The notes: a model not told the origin generated them from the letters alone. Positions 1-7,540 are shown, counted from the stretch's first letter. The stretch: 64,000 bases of DNA from Algoriphagus sp. (GCA_029945945.1 JAQSDM010000012.1:510112-574111), one strand, 5' to 3'. Numbers and translations: made by a program.

Positions 1-2
1 CA

Positions 3-935
3 AGCCTCAGCGCACGAGAAGGACAAGCCTGGGACAAGAAAAAGGAAATGGACTTTACCTATACCAACATAGATAAATTCATTCGATCGAGTCTTGGTGA
101 AAATGCCATTTTCAGTAATGCCATGTACAATGGGGACTATTCCTTGTCACTCGAAGAGGCTCAAAGAAGGAAACATGCATTTGTAGCCAAAGAGCTTGGT
201 ATTAAAAAAGGAAGTAAGGTTTTAGACTTAGGATGCGGTTGGGGAGGCTGGCTCAAATACCTGAGAGACGTAGTCGGCGCAGAAGGAATAGGCATCAATT
301 TGTCCGATGGCCAGGTAAATGCTTGCCGAAAACATGGATTGACAGCCTACATCAAAGATGCCCGCTTTATCAAACCCGAGGATTTTGGGATGTTTGATGC
401 GGTGACCGCATTCGGAAGTTTTGAGCATGTGGCTTCGGTGGAGGATTACCTAAATGGAAGACAGGATGAGGTCTATGAGGACTATTTCAGACATGTCGCC
501 AATCTGCTCAATCCCGGAGGAAAGTTTTATATGCAGAGTATGGTTTTCGATAGGAATATGATTCCTTTTGATCAGATTGACATCAATTCGCCAAAGGGTT
601 CTGATAGTTACATCATCGCATTGTTACTAAAGCACAACCCCGATTCCTGGATTCCTTATGGTCATGAGCACATCGTCCGAACAGCCAGCCCCTATTTCAA
701 AAACACATTTTACAGCGACGGGAGGCTTGACTACGTCAAAACAAACCGGGAATGGACCAAGCTATTCTACAAATTCAGTCTAAAAAAGTACTTGTGGTTT
801 GCTTCTTTGATTCCCAAATTAGTTACGGATAAAGAGTTTCGCCACCAGCTTGACATCCTCAGAGTCCGACCCAACCGGGTCTGTTTCGAACGGGAAATCA
901 TGGGACACGCAAGATTGGTATTTGAGAAGATTTAA
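3..935 (+). CDS. SAM-dependent methyltransferase, cyclopropane-fatty-acid-synthase-like (5' end cut by window)
   Basis: The protein carries the SAM-binding motif LDLGCGWGGW about 60 residues after the first visible ATG at 48. The preceding SLEEAQRRK segment is typical of the Cfa/mycolic-acid cyclopropane synthase group, which methylates or cyclopropanates lipid acyl chains. The frame stays open from the ATG back to base 3 with protein-like content (SAREGQAWDKKKE), so the true start lies left of the window and the ATG at 48 is probably internal. The substrate cannot be read from the sequence; a lipid or a small hydrophobic molecule is plausible. The gene ends before a bidirectional terminator shared with the convergent gene. 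Confidence 0.75.
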   Translation, partial: SLSAREGQAWDKKKEMDFTYTNIDKFIRSSLGENAIFSNAMYNGDYSLSLEEAQRRKHAFVAKELGIKKGSKVLDLGCGWGGWLKYLRDVVGAEGIGINLSDGQVNACRKHGLTAYIKDARFIKPEDFGMFDAVTAFGSFEHVASVEDYLNGRQDEVYEDYFRHVANLLNPGGKFYMQSMVFDRNMIPFDQIDINSPKGSDSYIIALLLKHNPDSWIPYGHEHIVRTASPYFKNTFYSDGRLDYVKTNREWTKLFYKFSLKKYLWFASLIPKLVTDKEFRHQLDILRVRPNRVCFEREIMGHARLVFEKI

Positions 936-970
936 AAGACTCACCAATTCAAGAGTGAGGTAAAAAAACG

Positions 971-1006
971 AAAGCCCAGCCAGATCACTCCGGCGGGGCT
1001 TTTTTT
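971..1006. terminator. Bidirectional intrinsic terminator
   Basis: An 11-bp stem (AAAGCCCAGCC with GGCGGGGCTTT, one mismatch) has a 10-nt loop. A T-run follows on the plus strand and an A-run precedes it at 962-968, which becomes a T-run on the minus strand. It lies between two convergent genes and can serve both. Confidence 0.8.
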
Positions 1007-1024
1007 ATTGCTTGTTGGTTTAGT

Positions 1025-1594
1025 TTAAAGGCTCGTCACGTAGCTCTCAAATCCTGAAGCAGTCTTTACTTTGAAGCTGATTCCTTCCGCACTTGGATTG
1101 TCGATCGTATAGATCTTATGAAGTCCCTGTGGGTTGTCGATTTTCTCAGTGTGGATCAATTTACCACCGTCGTATATAGACACTTCCACTTCTTTTGACT
1201 CAAGATTGCTTACAACCAGTCTGTATTTGTTGTCTCCCAAGTCAGAAACTCTGGAGAAAACCGCAGGTGCTATTACGGCTGAATGCGTATCAAAAGAGGC
1301 AGTTCTCAAAACACCGGACTGATCAGTTACTTCTACTTCGTACATTCCTTCAGGCAATGCATTCAGGTCATACTTCTTAGCGAAGGCTTCTGTTTTGGTG
1401 ATTCTGTCTCTCAGGATCAGTCTGTCCTGATCATCCGTGATCTTCACGATCACTGTTCCTTGTGGCACAGCATTAAATGCCACTGCTACTTTTGCTGTTT
1501 CGGTTTGTCTGATTTCTACAGATTTACCTTCTGTGTTTGCAAATGCTCCTGCTGCGATCCCCGCAACAAAAAGCGTGGAGAATAATTTTCTCAT
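1025..1594 (-). CDS. Small secreted beta-sandwich protein, unknown function
   Basis: This is a 189-residue protein with a clear Sec signal peptide (MRKLFSTLFVAGIAAGAFA, cleavage near residue 19-20). The rest is made of short beta-rich stretches with alternating hydrophobic residues, resembling the small exported Ig-like or DUF3244-like proteins common in Bacteroidota. I chose the ATG at 1594 because the signal peptide starts there; an upstream in-frame ATG at 1684 would bury it behind 30 charged residues. No catalytic motif is visible. It is a single-gene unit with a promoter-like site about 120 bp upstream. Confidence 0.6.
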   Translation of the reverse strand: MRKLFSTLFVAGIAAGAFANTEGKSVEIRQTETAKVAVAFNAVPQGTVIVKITDDQDRLILRDRITKTEAFAKKYDLNALPEGMYEVEVTDQSGVLRTASFDTHSAVIAPAVFSRVSDLGDNKYRLVVSNLESKEVEVSIYDGGKLIHTEKIDNPQGLHKIYTIDNPSAEGISFKVKTASGFESYVTSL

Positions 1595-1715
1595 AATAAC
1601 AATTGGTTTAGTAGGTTCTGATTTTTGTGTGTAACCGCTGGATGGCTTTTCCATCAGGGGGGCATTTTGGGTTACAGGGTCCATCGGGGTAACCGATCGG
1701 TAAAGAATTATGATT

Positions 1716-1745
1716 CAAAGGTACCTAACGGAACCATGATTGCAA
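1716..1745 (-). promoter_or_regulatory. Bacteroidota sigma-A-type promoter
   Basis: On the minus strand TTG (1745-1743) is followed after 19 nt by TACCTTTG (1723-1716), matching the Bacteroidota pattern TTG-N17-23-TAnnTTTG. It points at the secreted-protein gene starting at 1594 and implies a leader of about 115 nt. The same two boxes with the same spacing stand before tRNA-Phe. Confidence 0.55.
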
Positions 1746-2043
1746 ATGTTTCAATAAAAATATATTTTCTTTTCATAATCATTAATCAATTTGATCATTT
1801 ATTGCGAATAACATAATAAGCTCCCGCAATCGATCGCGAAAACCAAGAAATTCTGACTTTTTAGGCCATTGCCAAATTATTATCTGAAATTGATCACTTT
1901 TACAAAATCATGTAACGACACTTATTTATCATTTTGAGAGGTTTCCAATGCTTATTTGGTTGAAAATATTTTTTCAAATTTTCAGAAAAGAGGTAAAACA
2001 CCTGAAAATCGACTCAAAATCCGGAAGCATAAAAGTTTAAAAA
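1746..2043. other. Gene-free A+T-rich stretch
   Basis: No credible coding region was found. The only structure is a weak hairpin at 1960-1977 (TTGAAAA, loop TATT, TTTTCAA) and a loose imperfect palindrome just after it. The stretch separates the promoter at 1716-1745 from the terminator at 2044-2067. Confidence 0.5.
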
Positions 2044-2067
2044 CAAAAAAAGCAGTGTTTCCACTGC
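2044..2067 (-). terminator. Intrinsic terminator of the sigma/DUF4252 operon
   Basis: On the minus strand GCAGTG (2067-2062) and CACTGC (2057-2052) pair across a 4-nt loop and are followed by a run of T (2051-2044). It lies 33 bp beyond the stop of the second DUF4252 gene. Confidence 0.8.
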
Positions 2068-2099
2068 CCTCATTTCTCAAATTAGAATTGATTTTTTAA

Positions 2100-2600
2100 T
2101 TACTTGGCTCCTTTTGAACCCTTTGAACTGTAATTTGTAGCCTTAGCTATCGTTTCCTGATCAAAGGTTCCTTTCATCTCCACAACCATCAAATCTCCTT
2201 CATCACCTCCAACAAGTACCACCAAATCAGAAATAGAATTCCCTCCTTTGGAATAAACCATTATTCCTCCTTTTCCTTCAGCCGCTTCCATCAGAAGCTC
2301 ATAACGCTCTCGCTCCAAACCCTTTTGCAAAGATTTAAACTCAGTACCACTTGCATCAGCATTTTCCGGTAGCGTAAAAAAATTGAGTTTCTCAATTGAT
2401 TTGGCCACTGCTGCCATATCGTCTTTGTCAAGATCGATCTTGAAGCCATCTGCAAAATTCATAAAGTTGCCTCCCAATTCCATGTGGAAGAAGTCGTCAT
2501 CACCCTTGTATTTTTCATACAGGGAAGCGACACTTTTACTTTGAGCATTGACCGAAAGGGCCAATGCGATAAGGGCAAGAGATAAAAAGAGCTTTTTCAT
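2100..2600 (-). CDS. DUF4252 exported protein, copy 2
   Basis: This 166-residue protein has a signal peptide (MKKLFLSLALIALALSVNA) followed by a DUF4252 domain, a family of small exported Bacteroidota proteins of unknown function. It is a paralogue of the next gene upstream. Both end in a short basic glycine-lysine tail (here SSKGSKGAK). It is the last gene of an ECF-sigma operon, but 169 bp separate it from the previous gene. That gap holds a 100-nt leader also found before the atpI-like gene at 27.9 kb, so this gene may have its own control. Function unknown. Confidence 0.8.
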   Translation of the reverse strand: MKKLFLSLALIALALSVNAQSKSVASLYEKYKGDDDFFHMELGGNFMNFADGFKIDLDKDDMAAVAKSIEKLNFFTLPENADASGTEFKSLQKGLERERYELLMEAAEGKGGIMVYSKGGNSISDLVVLVGGDEGDLMVVEMKGTFDQETIAKATNYSSKGSKGAK

Positions 2601-2697
2601 ATGATTATAATTTGATTTTTATTGGCCATATGGAATCTCGCATGGTTGATAATCATTCCAGTGTGTGACGAACCCGTCATGCTCGATTTCATGTTGG
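2598..2697 (-). repeat. Leader element copy A (about 85% identical to 27895-27993)
   Basis: About 100 nt, starting at the start codon of the DUF4252 gene and running upstream, match the region upstream of the atpI-like gene with roughly 15 differences and one gap. Conserved parts are the palindrome TGACG-N4-CGTCA (2666-2679, spacer different in the two copies), a TGGAAT/ATTCCA pair, and an 8-nt segment (2649-2656) complementary to the 8 nt directly before the start codon (2601-2608). It could be a structured 5' leader, an operator, or a mobile repeat. Confidence 0.7.
2605..2643 (-). CDS. Possible 12-residue upstream ORF in the shared leader
   Basis: A reading frame MRDSIWPIKIKL lies inside the leader and ends 4 nt before the DUF4252 start codon. 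In the sister leader at 27.9 kb the first seven codons again read MRDSIWP, with a synonymous CGA to AGA change at codon 2, but there the frame continues into the main gene. No Shine-Dalgarno sequence is visible, so translation is uncertain and the match may only reflect DNA or RNA conservation. Confidence 0.2.
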   Translation of the reverse strand: MRDSIWPIKIKL

Positions 2698-2769
2698 TGA
2701 GTTTTATGCGTTGGTTTTTAAAATGATTTTAACTGAATGCTGTGACTGCTCACTTTGACTTCCTTTTGA

Positions 2770-3315
2770 TTATTTCGGACCTTTCGGACCTTTACTTCCT
2801 TTCCCGTACTGATCCATTCCAGGCATATTTGTCTTTTCTGCCAGCATGTTCAAGTCTTCGTAAGTGAAATTTCCTTGCATAGAGAGTAGGGTGAAACTTT
2901 TCCCGTCGCCGGAAAGCATCAGCAGTTCCCTGACCAAGCCGGCTTCTTCTCTCACCATGAATTTCAGGCTGGTTCCCTTGTCCTGCACGTCCATGAGTTC
3001 TTCGTACATGTTTTTGGTGAGTGTACCCATCGCCTCCTTATACAGTGTCATGCCATCCACTTCCTCCGAACTCAGAATTCGAATTCCTCTGACTTTGGAA
3101 ATCAAGGTTCCCAGTTCTTCAGTTTCTTTGTCGTTTTCTGAATTGTTCTTCAAAAAGCCTCCGGCCATTTGCATCATTTTCGGGGAAATATAAACGCGTG
3201 AAAAACGGTCATCCTCCATATACTTTGAGAAAAATAGCTGAATGGCATCATCCTGAGCTTGCGCCCGAAAGACAAAGGCCAGCAGCAAAAGCGGGATTAG
3301 GATTAATTTTTTCAT
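2770..3315 (-). CDS. DUF4252 exported protein, copy 1
   Basis: This 181-residue protein has a signal peptide (MKKLILIPLLLLAFVFRAQA) and a DUF4252 domain. Its tail GKGSKGPKGPK is a longer version of the tail on the downstream paralogue. It starts 3 bp after the stop of the small membrane protein, so it is co-transcribed with it and with the sigma factor. The arrangement sigma factor, single-span membrane protein, DUF4252 pair suggests an envelope-responsive system whose exported products are these two proteins. Molecular function unknown. Confidence 0.8.
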   Translation of the reverse strand: MKKLILIPLLLLAFVFRAQAQDDAIQLFFSKYMEDDRFSRVYISPKMMQMAGGFLKNNSENDKETEELGTLISKVRGIRILSSEEVDGMTLYKEAMGTLTKNMYEELMDVQDKGTSLKFMVREEAGLVRELLMLSGDGKSFTLLSMQGNFTYEDLNMLAEKTNMPGMDQYGKGSKGPKGPK

Positions 3316-3318
3316 GAT

Positions 3319-3747
3319 CTATTTCTTTGGTGTTGTTTCAAATAATTCGTTGGTCGTATTCAGATACTTCAGGTCATTCATCACTTCCATTTGCTCCTGA
3401 CCTTTAGAAAGGTTTGTTTGGATCAGCGCAAATGCCATCATGACTTGGTCGTAGGCTTCTTTCTCAGCTTGCTTTTGCTCATACACTCTCCATCCGTAAA
3501 AAGATCCGGCAAGGATTGCGATCGATGCAGCCCAATTGAGCCAGGTTGAGTTGAGCTTTCTGATTTTTCCCTTCGGAAAGCTCAAATTCTCAGGTTCTAC
3601 CGAAACTAATCCAGCAATGCCGGAAAACATCTCCTTTTCTTCCTCGTACCCTTCCGACTGCGAAAGCAAGTTTTTAAGCTCCTGCTCCTCAGCAAGACTT
3701 GTTTCGGTATTCCAGTATTTCTCGAGTAATTCTTCTATTCGTTTCAT
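3319..3747 (-). CDS. Single-span membrane protein, probable anti-sigma partner
   Basis: The 142-residue protein has an acidic N-terminal half (residues 1-60), one hydrophobic segment at about 69-87 (WLNWAASIAILAGSFYGW), and a C-terminal part of about 55 residues expected to be periplasmic. Its start overlaps the sigma-factor stop by 4 bp, which indicates translational coupling. Position and topology fit an anti-sigma factor, but I see no recognisable zinc-binding HxxxCxxC or FecR-like motif, so the role is inferred from context. Confidence 0.6.
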   Translation of the reverse strand: MKRIEELLEKYWNTETSLAEEQELKNLLSQSEGYEEEKEMFSGIAGLVSVEPENLSFPKGKIRKLNSTWLNWAASIAILAGSFYGWRVYEQKQAEKEAYDQVMMAFALIQTNLSKGQEQMEVMNDLKYLNTTNELFETTPKK

Positions 3748-4235
3748 TTGGTTGATTTCTGGTTGATCATTTTTTCGCGAATACTTTTCCTCGCCCGATG
3801 CAGGTTTACTTTCACTTGCTCCAGACTGATTTCAAGATGTCCGGCGATTTCCTCGTAGCTCAATCCCTCCACTTCTCTAAGCTGGAATACTTCCTGTTGC
3901 TTCAGTGGCAGACCTTTCAGCAAACGCATCACCTTTTGGACAGAATCTTTGGTGTCTGGGAAATCGGTTTCCTCAACCTGAATCTCCTCCAATCCTTCCA
4001 GACTATCCAGTCGATTGGACTTACGAAAGTGCATCAGAACTTCATTCTTGAGGCTTTTCACCAACCAACCTGAAAGATTGGGATGGTTTTTCAGCTCCTG
4101 CTCTTTTTCAAATGACTTTTCGAAGACATTCTGAAGTACATCCTCAGCCAATGCCCTATCCCTGACCCAGAGATATACCAGACGATAGAGTTGCCCTTTT
4201 TTTGGCCAAATGTGAACTTCAAAAAATGACTTCAT
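3744..4235 (-). CDS. ECF RNA polymerase sigma factor
   Basis: The 163-residue protein has the two-domain layout of sigma-70 group 4. Region 2 lies at about residues 15-75 (RALAEDVLQNVFEKSF). Region 4 lies at about 105-155, with the LPLKQQEVFQLREVEGLSYEEI helix-turn-helix start and the following HLEISLEQVKVNLHRARKSI. It leads an operon with a membrane protein and two DUF4252 genes. A TGTAAC-containing motif about 27-36 bp upstream of the start (4262-4271, minus strand) resembles ECF -35 boxes and could mean self-activation, but this is speculative. Confidence 0.9.
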   Translation of the reverse strand: MKSFFEVHIWPKKGQLYRLVYLWVRDRALAEDVLQNVFEKSFEKEQELKNHPNLSGWLVKSLKNEVLMHFRKSNRLDSLEGLEEIQVEETDFPDTKDSVQKVMRLLKGLPLKQQEVFQLREVEGLSYEEIAGHLEISLEQVKVNLHRARKSIREKMINQKSTK

Positions 4236-4491
4236 TTAGGGGATTGATGCATAAGGAAAGTGAATGTTACACTTTACCAGAAAAATTTTCAAAAAAGCAG
4301 AAAAATTATTCGAGAGCTGGAGATTCAAATAACTGTTCCTGATTCAGTTGGTTAATCAGTAAGGATTTCTGGCTTTAAACTGTAAATTGATTCTAAATTA
4401 ATCCTTAAAAATAGTATGCATGCCGAGTATTTATTACTTTGCATCATGGTTAATTGTCTAATAATGGGCCAAATTCAGTTTCAAGAGGGCA

Positions 4492-4520
4492 TAAAAAAAG
4501 CCCTGATTTTCATCAGGGCT
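4492..4520 (-). terminator. Intrinsic terminator of tRNA-Phe
   Basis: On the minus strand AGCCCTGAT and ATCAGGGCT pair perfectly (9 bp) around loop GAAA, followed by a run of seven T (4498-4492). The hairpin begins at the last base of the encoded CCA end, so the tRNA is transcribed alone. Confidence 0.85.
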
Positions 4521-4595
4521 GGTGGTGATAAGTGGACTCGAACCACCGACTCACGGATTTTCAGTCCGATGCTCTACCAACTGAGCTATATCACC
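4520..4595 (-). tRNA. tRNA-Phe (GAA)
   Basis: The 76-nt cloverleaf has a GGTGATA/TATCACC acceptor stem. The D-arm contains AGCTCAGTTGGTAGAGC. The anticodon loop CTGAAAA carries GAA, and the T-arm contains GGTTCGAGTCC. The discriminator base is A and the CCA end is encoded (4522-4520). Without CCA the gene spans 4523-4595. Confidence 0.95.
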
Positions 4596-4611
4596 GTTTT
4601 TTAAAGTGATG

Positions 4612-4641
4612 CAAAGGTAGGTATTTGAGTATTTGAACCAA
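4612..4641 (-). promoter_or_regulatory. Promoter of tRNA-Phe
   Basis: On the minus strand TTG (4641-4639), a 19-nt spacer and TACCTTTG (4619-4612) give a full Bacteroidota promoter. Its -7 box ends 16 bp before the tRNA 5' end, a sensible distance for a stable-RNA promoter. Confidence 0.7.
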
Positions 4642-4698
4642 ATCATTTGACAAATAAATTACTTAACAAAACCCAAACAATACGCTAAACTCATCAAT

Positions 4699-6030
4699 AT
4701 GAGCTTTTTACCACAGATTGTATTTCTTTTAATTTTGGGCTTCGCAGGCTTTATTTTGACCAAAAGGATCAAATTTCTTCGCAGAAACATCCTTTTGGGC
4801 AAAGCTGAAACCCGAAATGACCAACCGGAGGCAAGATGGAAGACCATGCTTTTGGTGGCCTTGGGTCAGCAGAAAATGTTCAAACGCATCGTGCCGGCTT
4901 TCCTCCACTTATTGATCTACGTAGGTTTCATTGTAATCAATCTTGAAGTTCTGGAATTCGTCCTTGACGGAATTCTTGGAACGCACCGCCTTTTTGCTCC
5001 ATTCCTTGGAGGACTCTATACAGTCGCGATGAATATGTTTGAATTCCTCGCAGTGGGAGTTTTGATTTCCTGTGTGGCTTTCCTGATTCGCAGAAATGTG
5101 ATGAAAGTCGAGCGCTTCACCAAGCCTGAGTTAAATGGCTGGCCTGCCCTCGATGCCAATGTCATTTTGATCGTAGAGATCATTTTGATGTTTGCTGTCC
5201 TGACCATGAATGCGACGGATCAGATTCTCGCAGAAAGAGGTTCGGAGCATTACATTGCTTTGGGAGGATTGTTTTTCAGCGGTTTGATCCGGCCTGTTTT
5301 CGAAGGAATGTCGGATGTCGCACTGGTTTTCATCGAGCGATTTGCCTGGTGGTTTCACATCGCCGGTATCCTGGCTTTCGCAGTATATGTGACCTACTCG
5401 AAGCATTTGCATATTTTCCTTGCTTTCCCAAATACCTGGTATTCCAATCTGAAGCCAAAAGGCGAGATGGACAATATGCCTGAAGTGACCAATGAAGTAA
5501 ATATGATGCTGGGAATTCCGGTGGAAACTCCTGTCGGTCCTCCTGCAGAAATAGGTCGATTTGGTGCCAAAGACATCAATGACCTGAGCTGGATAAATGT
5601 AATGAACGCCTATTCCTGCACGGAATGTGGCCGATGTTCCGCTGAATGTCCGGCAAATATTACCGGCAAAAAACTCTCGCCACGCAAGATCATGATGGAT
5701 GTGCGGGATCGAGCCGAAGAAGTGGGGAAAAGTATCGATTCCGGCGGTCCGGGACTGGCAGATGGCAAGTCGCTACTCGGAGATTACATCACCAAGGAAG
5801 AAATCAACGCATGTACATCCTGTAATGCCTGCGTGGAAGCCTGCCCGGTAAATATTGATCCGCTATCTATCATTCTTCAAATGCGACGCTACGTGGCGAT
5901 GGAAGAATCCGGAACTCCGGCGCAGTGGAATGCGATGTTCCAAAACATGGAAACGAGCTTTTCTCCCTGGAAATTCAGCCCATCCGACCGATTCAATTGG
6001 GCGGAGAAAGTGAAGGAGAGTGAGCAGTGA
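4699..6030 (+). CDS. Membrane (4Fe-4S) dicluster electron-transfer protein, HdrC/NarI-like fusion
   Basis: The 443-residue protein has several membrane spans in its first 240 residues (a NarI-like heme-b membrane domain is possible). A soluble part follows with two classic ferredoxin motifs, CTECGRCSAECP at about 307-318 and CTSCNACVEACP at about 372-383, each able to bind a [4Fe-4S] cluster. Together with the CCG-domain protein that follows, it resembles the HdrC-HdrB or LutB-LutA type of modules that move electrons between a membrane carrier and a soluble acceptor. The physiological partner is unknown. Its last codons fall within a period-7 repeat tract. Confidence 0.8.
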   Translation: MSFLPQIVFLLILGFAGFILTKRIKFLRRNILLGKAETRNDQPEARWKTMLLVALGQQKMFKRIVPAFLHLLIYVGFIVINLEVLEFVLDGILGTHRLFAPFLGGLYTVAMNMFEFLAVGVLISCVAFLIRRNVMKVERFTKPELNGWPALDANVILIVEIILMFAVLTMNATDQILAERGSEHYIALGGLFFSGLIRPVFEGMSDVALVFIERFAWWFHIAGILAFAVYVTYSKHLHIFLAFPNTWYSNLKPKGEMDNMPEVTNEVNMMLGIPVETPVGPPAEIGRFGAKDINDLSWINVMNAYSCTECGRCSAECPANITGKKLSPRKIMMDVRDRAEEVGKSIDSGGPGLADGKSLLGDYITKEEINACTSCNACVEACPVNIDPLSIILQMRRYVAMEESGTPAQWNAMFQNMETSFSPWKFSPSDRFNWAEKVKESEQ

Positions 6031-6051
6031 GCAGTAGTCAGTAAGCAGTGA
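6019..6051 (+). repeat. Heptad tandem tract 1
   Basis: Four units and a partial fifth, 7 bp each, begin with AGT: AGTGAGC twice, then AGTAGTC, AGTAAGC and AGTGA. The tract straddles the stop codon of the membrane Fe-S gene (6028-6030), so its start is coding and its rest is intergenic. Confidence 0.75.
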
Positions 6052-6149
6052 TTAGATGCAATTTGAAATTAAAAATCAGTTTAGAAGAGTAGTAAAAATG
6101 TACCTGGTCTAAACAAGAAAAATAACCTCCACACTTATTTAAGCCTCGT

Positions 6150-6177
6150 AAATCATAATTCTTAAATCTTAAATCCC
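6150..6177 (+). repeat. Heptad tandem tract 2
   Basis: Four 7-bp units (AAATCAT, AATTCTT, AAATCTT and AAATCCC) end 3 bp before the start codon of the CCG-domain gene. Their sequence differs from tract 1, but the period is the same. Confidence 0.65.
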
Positions 6178-6180
6178 AAG

Positions 6181-6972
6181 ATGTCAACATACAAAGTCCC
6201 AACAATGGCTGAAATGGCCGGAAAAGGTGAAAGCCCCGAAGTTCTTTTTTGGGTGGGCTGTGCCGGATCTTTTGACGAGCGATACAAGGCCGTGACCCAG
6301 GCTTTTGTGAAAATATTGAATAAAGTTGGGGTGAGTTTCGCTGTACTTGGCCCTGAAGAAACTTGTACCGGAGATCCTGCACGAAGAGCAGGTAATGAAT
6401 TTCTATTCCAGATGCAGGCAGTTGCAAACATTCAAGTGATGAATGGATACGAAATTAAAAAGGTCGTGACCGCTTGCCCGCATTGCTTCAACACAATCAA
6501 AAACGAATACCCGGCTTTAGGCGGGAACTATGAAGTAATGCACCATTCGCAGTTTCTTCAGCAATTGATCAACGATGGAAAAGTTGCGCTCAAAGGCGGC
6601 GGTGAATTCAAAGGCAAAAAGATCACCTTCCATGACAGCTGCTACCTCGGCCGGGCAAATGATGTGTATGAAGCGCCTCGGGATGTGATCAGAGCATTGG
6701 ATGTGGAACTCGTAGAGATGAAGCGCTGCAAAACCCAAGGTCTTTGCTGTGGTGCAGGCGGAGCGCAGATGTTCAAAGAACCCGAACCCGGAAAAAAAGA
6801 TATCAACGTAGAGCGCACGGAGGAAGCTTTGGCTACAGGAGCGCATGCGATTGCGGTTGGCTGTCCTTTTTGCCTCACCATGATGACCGATGGCATCAAA
6901 AATAAGAATAGGGAAGCAGATGTGCAGGTTTACGATCTGGCCGAAATGATCGCAAAAGACATGGGAATTTGA
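6181..6972 (+). CDS. CCG-domain (Fe-S)-binding oxidoreductase subunit, HdrB/LutA-like
   Basis: The 263-residue soluble protein contains two cysteine-rich CCG repeats. The visible pieces are GCAGSF near residue 27, ACPHC at about 98-102, HDSCYLG at about 151, the paired cysteines in GLCCGAGG at about 189-190, and GCPFC at about 227-231. In heterodisulfide reductase HdrB these cysteines hold non-cubane Fe-S clusters; in LutA/GlpC-type proteins they serve electron transfer to organic substrates. It follows the membrane dicluster protein in the same orientation after 150 bp. No flavin subunit is next to it, so the electron donor and acceptor are open. Confidence 0.85.
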   Translation: MSTYKVPTMAEMAGKGESPEVLFWVGCAGSFDERYKAVTQAFVKILNKVGVSFAVLGPEETCTGDPARRAGNEFLFQMQAVANIQVMNGYEIKKVVTACPHCFNTIKNEYPALGGNYEVMHHSQFLQQLINDGKVALKGGGEFKGKKITFHDSCYLGRANDVYEAPRDVIRALDVELVEMKRCKTQGLCCGAGGAQMFKEPEPGKKDINVERTEEALATGAHAIAVGCPFCLTMMTDGIKNKNREADVQVYDLAEMIAKDMGI

Positions 6973-6995
6973 AACTCAAAACTTGAATCAATTTG

Positions 6996-7027
6996 ACCCT
7001 TTTTGCCGTTAGGTAGAAAGGGTTTTT
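6996..7027 (+). terminator. Intrinsic terminator after the CCG-domain gene
   Basis: ACCCTTT (6996-7002) pairs with AAAGGGT (7017-7023) over a 14-nt loop and is followed by a T-rich run. It ends the two-gene Fe-S unit. Confidence 0.65.
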
Positions 7028-7051
7028 CTTTGCCTTAAATTCAATTCCAAG

Positions 7052-7540
7052 ATGTACGTTGATTTTAATAAAATGCCTGCTTATTCCCGTGTTTGGATCT
7101 ATCAGGCAGGCCGCTCATTCTCCCAAGCCGAAAAGGAACTGGTCACCCATCGAATGAAAACATTCTGCGATGGATGGAATACACATGGAAACGGAATGCC
7201 AAGTTCTTTCCAAATTCTTGATGATCAGGTTTTGATTTTAGCTGTGGATGAAAGCAATCTGGGTGCAAGCGGTTGCTCAATCGATAGCTCCGTCAAGGCT
7301 TTGCGTGAGCTTGAAAATACCCTGGGAATAAACCTGACAGATCAGGGAAAGGTGAGTTATAAATCTGCTGACGGAGGATTGAAAGTGGCGCCGGCACTTG
7401 GAATCAAGTCCAAAGTGATCGAAGGAGAAATCGGAGCGGATACACTTGTGATCAACCCGCTTATTCAGCGAAAATCTGAGTTGGAAGACGTTTGGATTTC
7501 AGCAGGTAAAAGCTGGCTGAACAAATATTTTCCAAATTAA
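7052..7540 (+). CDS. Conserved Bacteroidota protein of unknown function
   Basis: The 162-residue soluble protein has no signal peptide, membrane span or nucleotide-binding loop. Its N-terminus (MYVDFNKMPAYSRVWIYQAG) and a central HGNGMPSSFQILDDQVLILAVDE region look like those of a widespread Bacteroidota family that databases sometimes label an ABC transporter ATPase. No Walker A, signature or Walker B motif is present, so that label is not supported. A TTTCTTTG box lies about 20 bp upstream, suggesting its own promoter inside the preceding terminator region. Confidence 0.65.
   Translation: MYVDFNKMPAYSRVWIYQAGRSFSQAEKELVTHRMKTFCDGWNTHGNGMPSSFQILDDQVLILAVDESNLGASGCSIDSSVKALRELENTLGINLTDQGKVSYKSADGGLKVAPALGIKSKVIEGEIGADTLVINPLIQRKSELEDVWISAGKSWLNKYFPN

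Noticed and set aside
6019..6177. CRISPR-like array
   Set aside because: Units are 7 bp and degenerate, with no spacers and no cas genes.
7052..7540. Label as ABC transporter ATPase
   Set aside because: No Walker A, signature or Walker B motif can be found in the protein.
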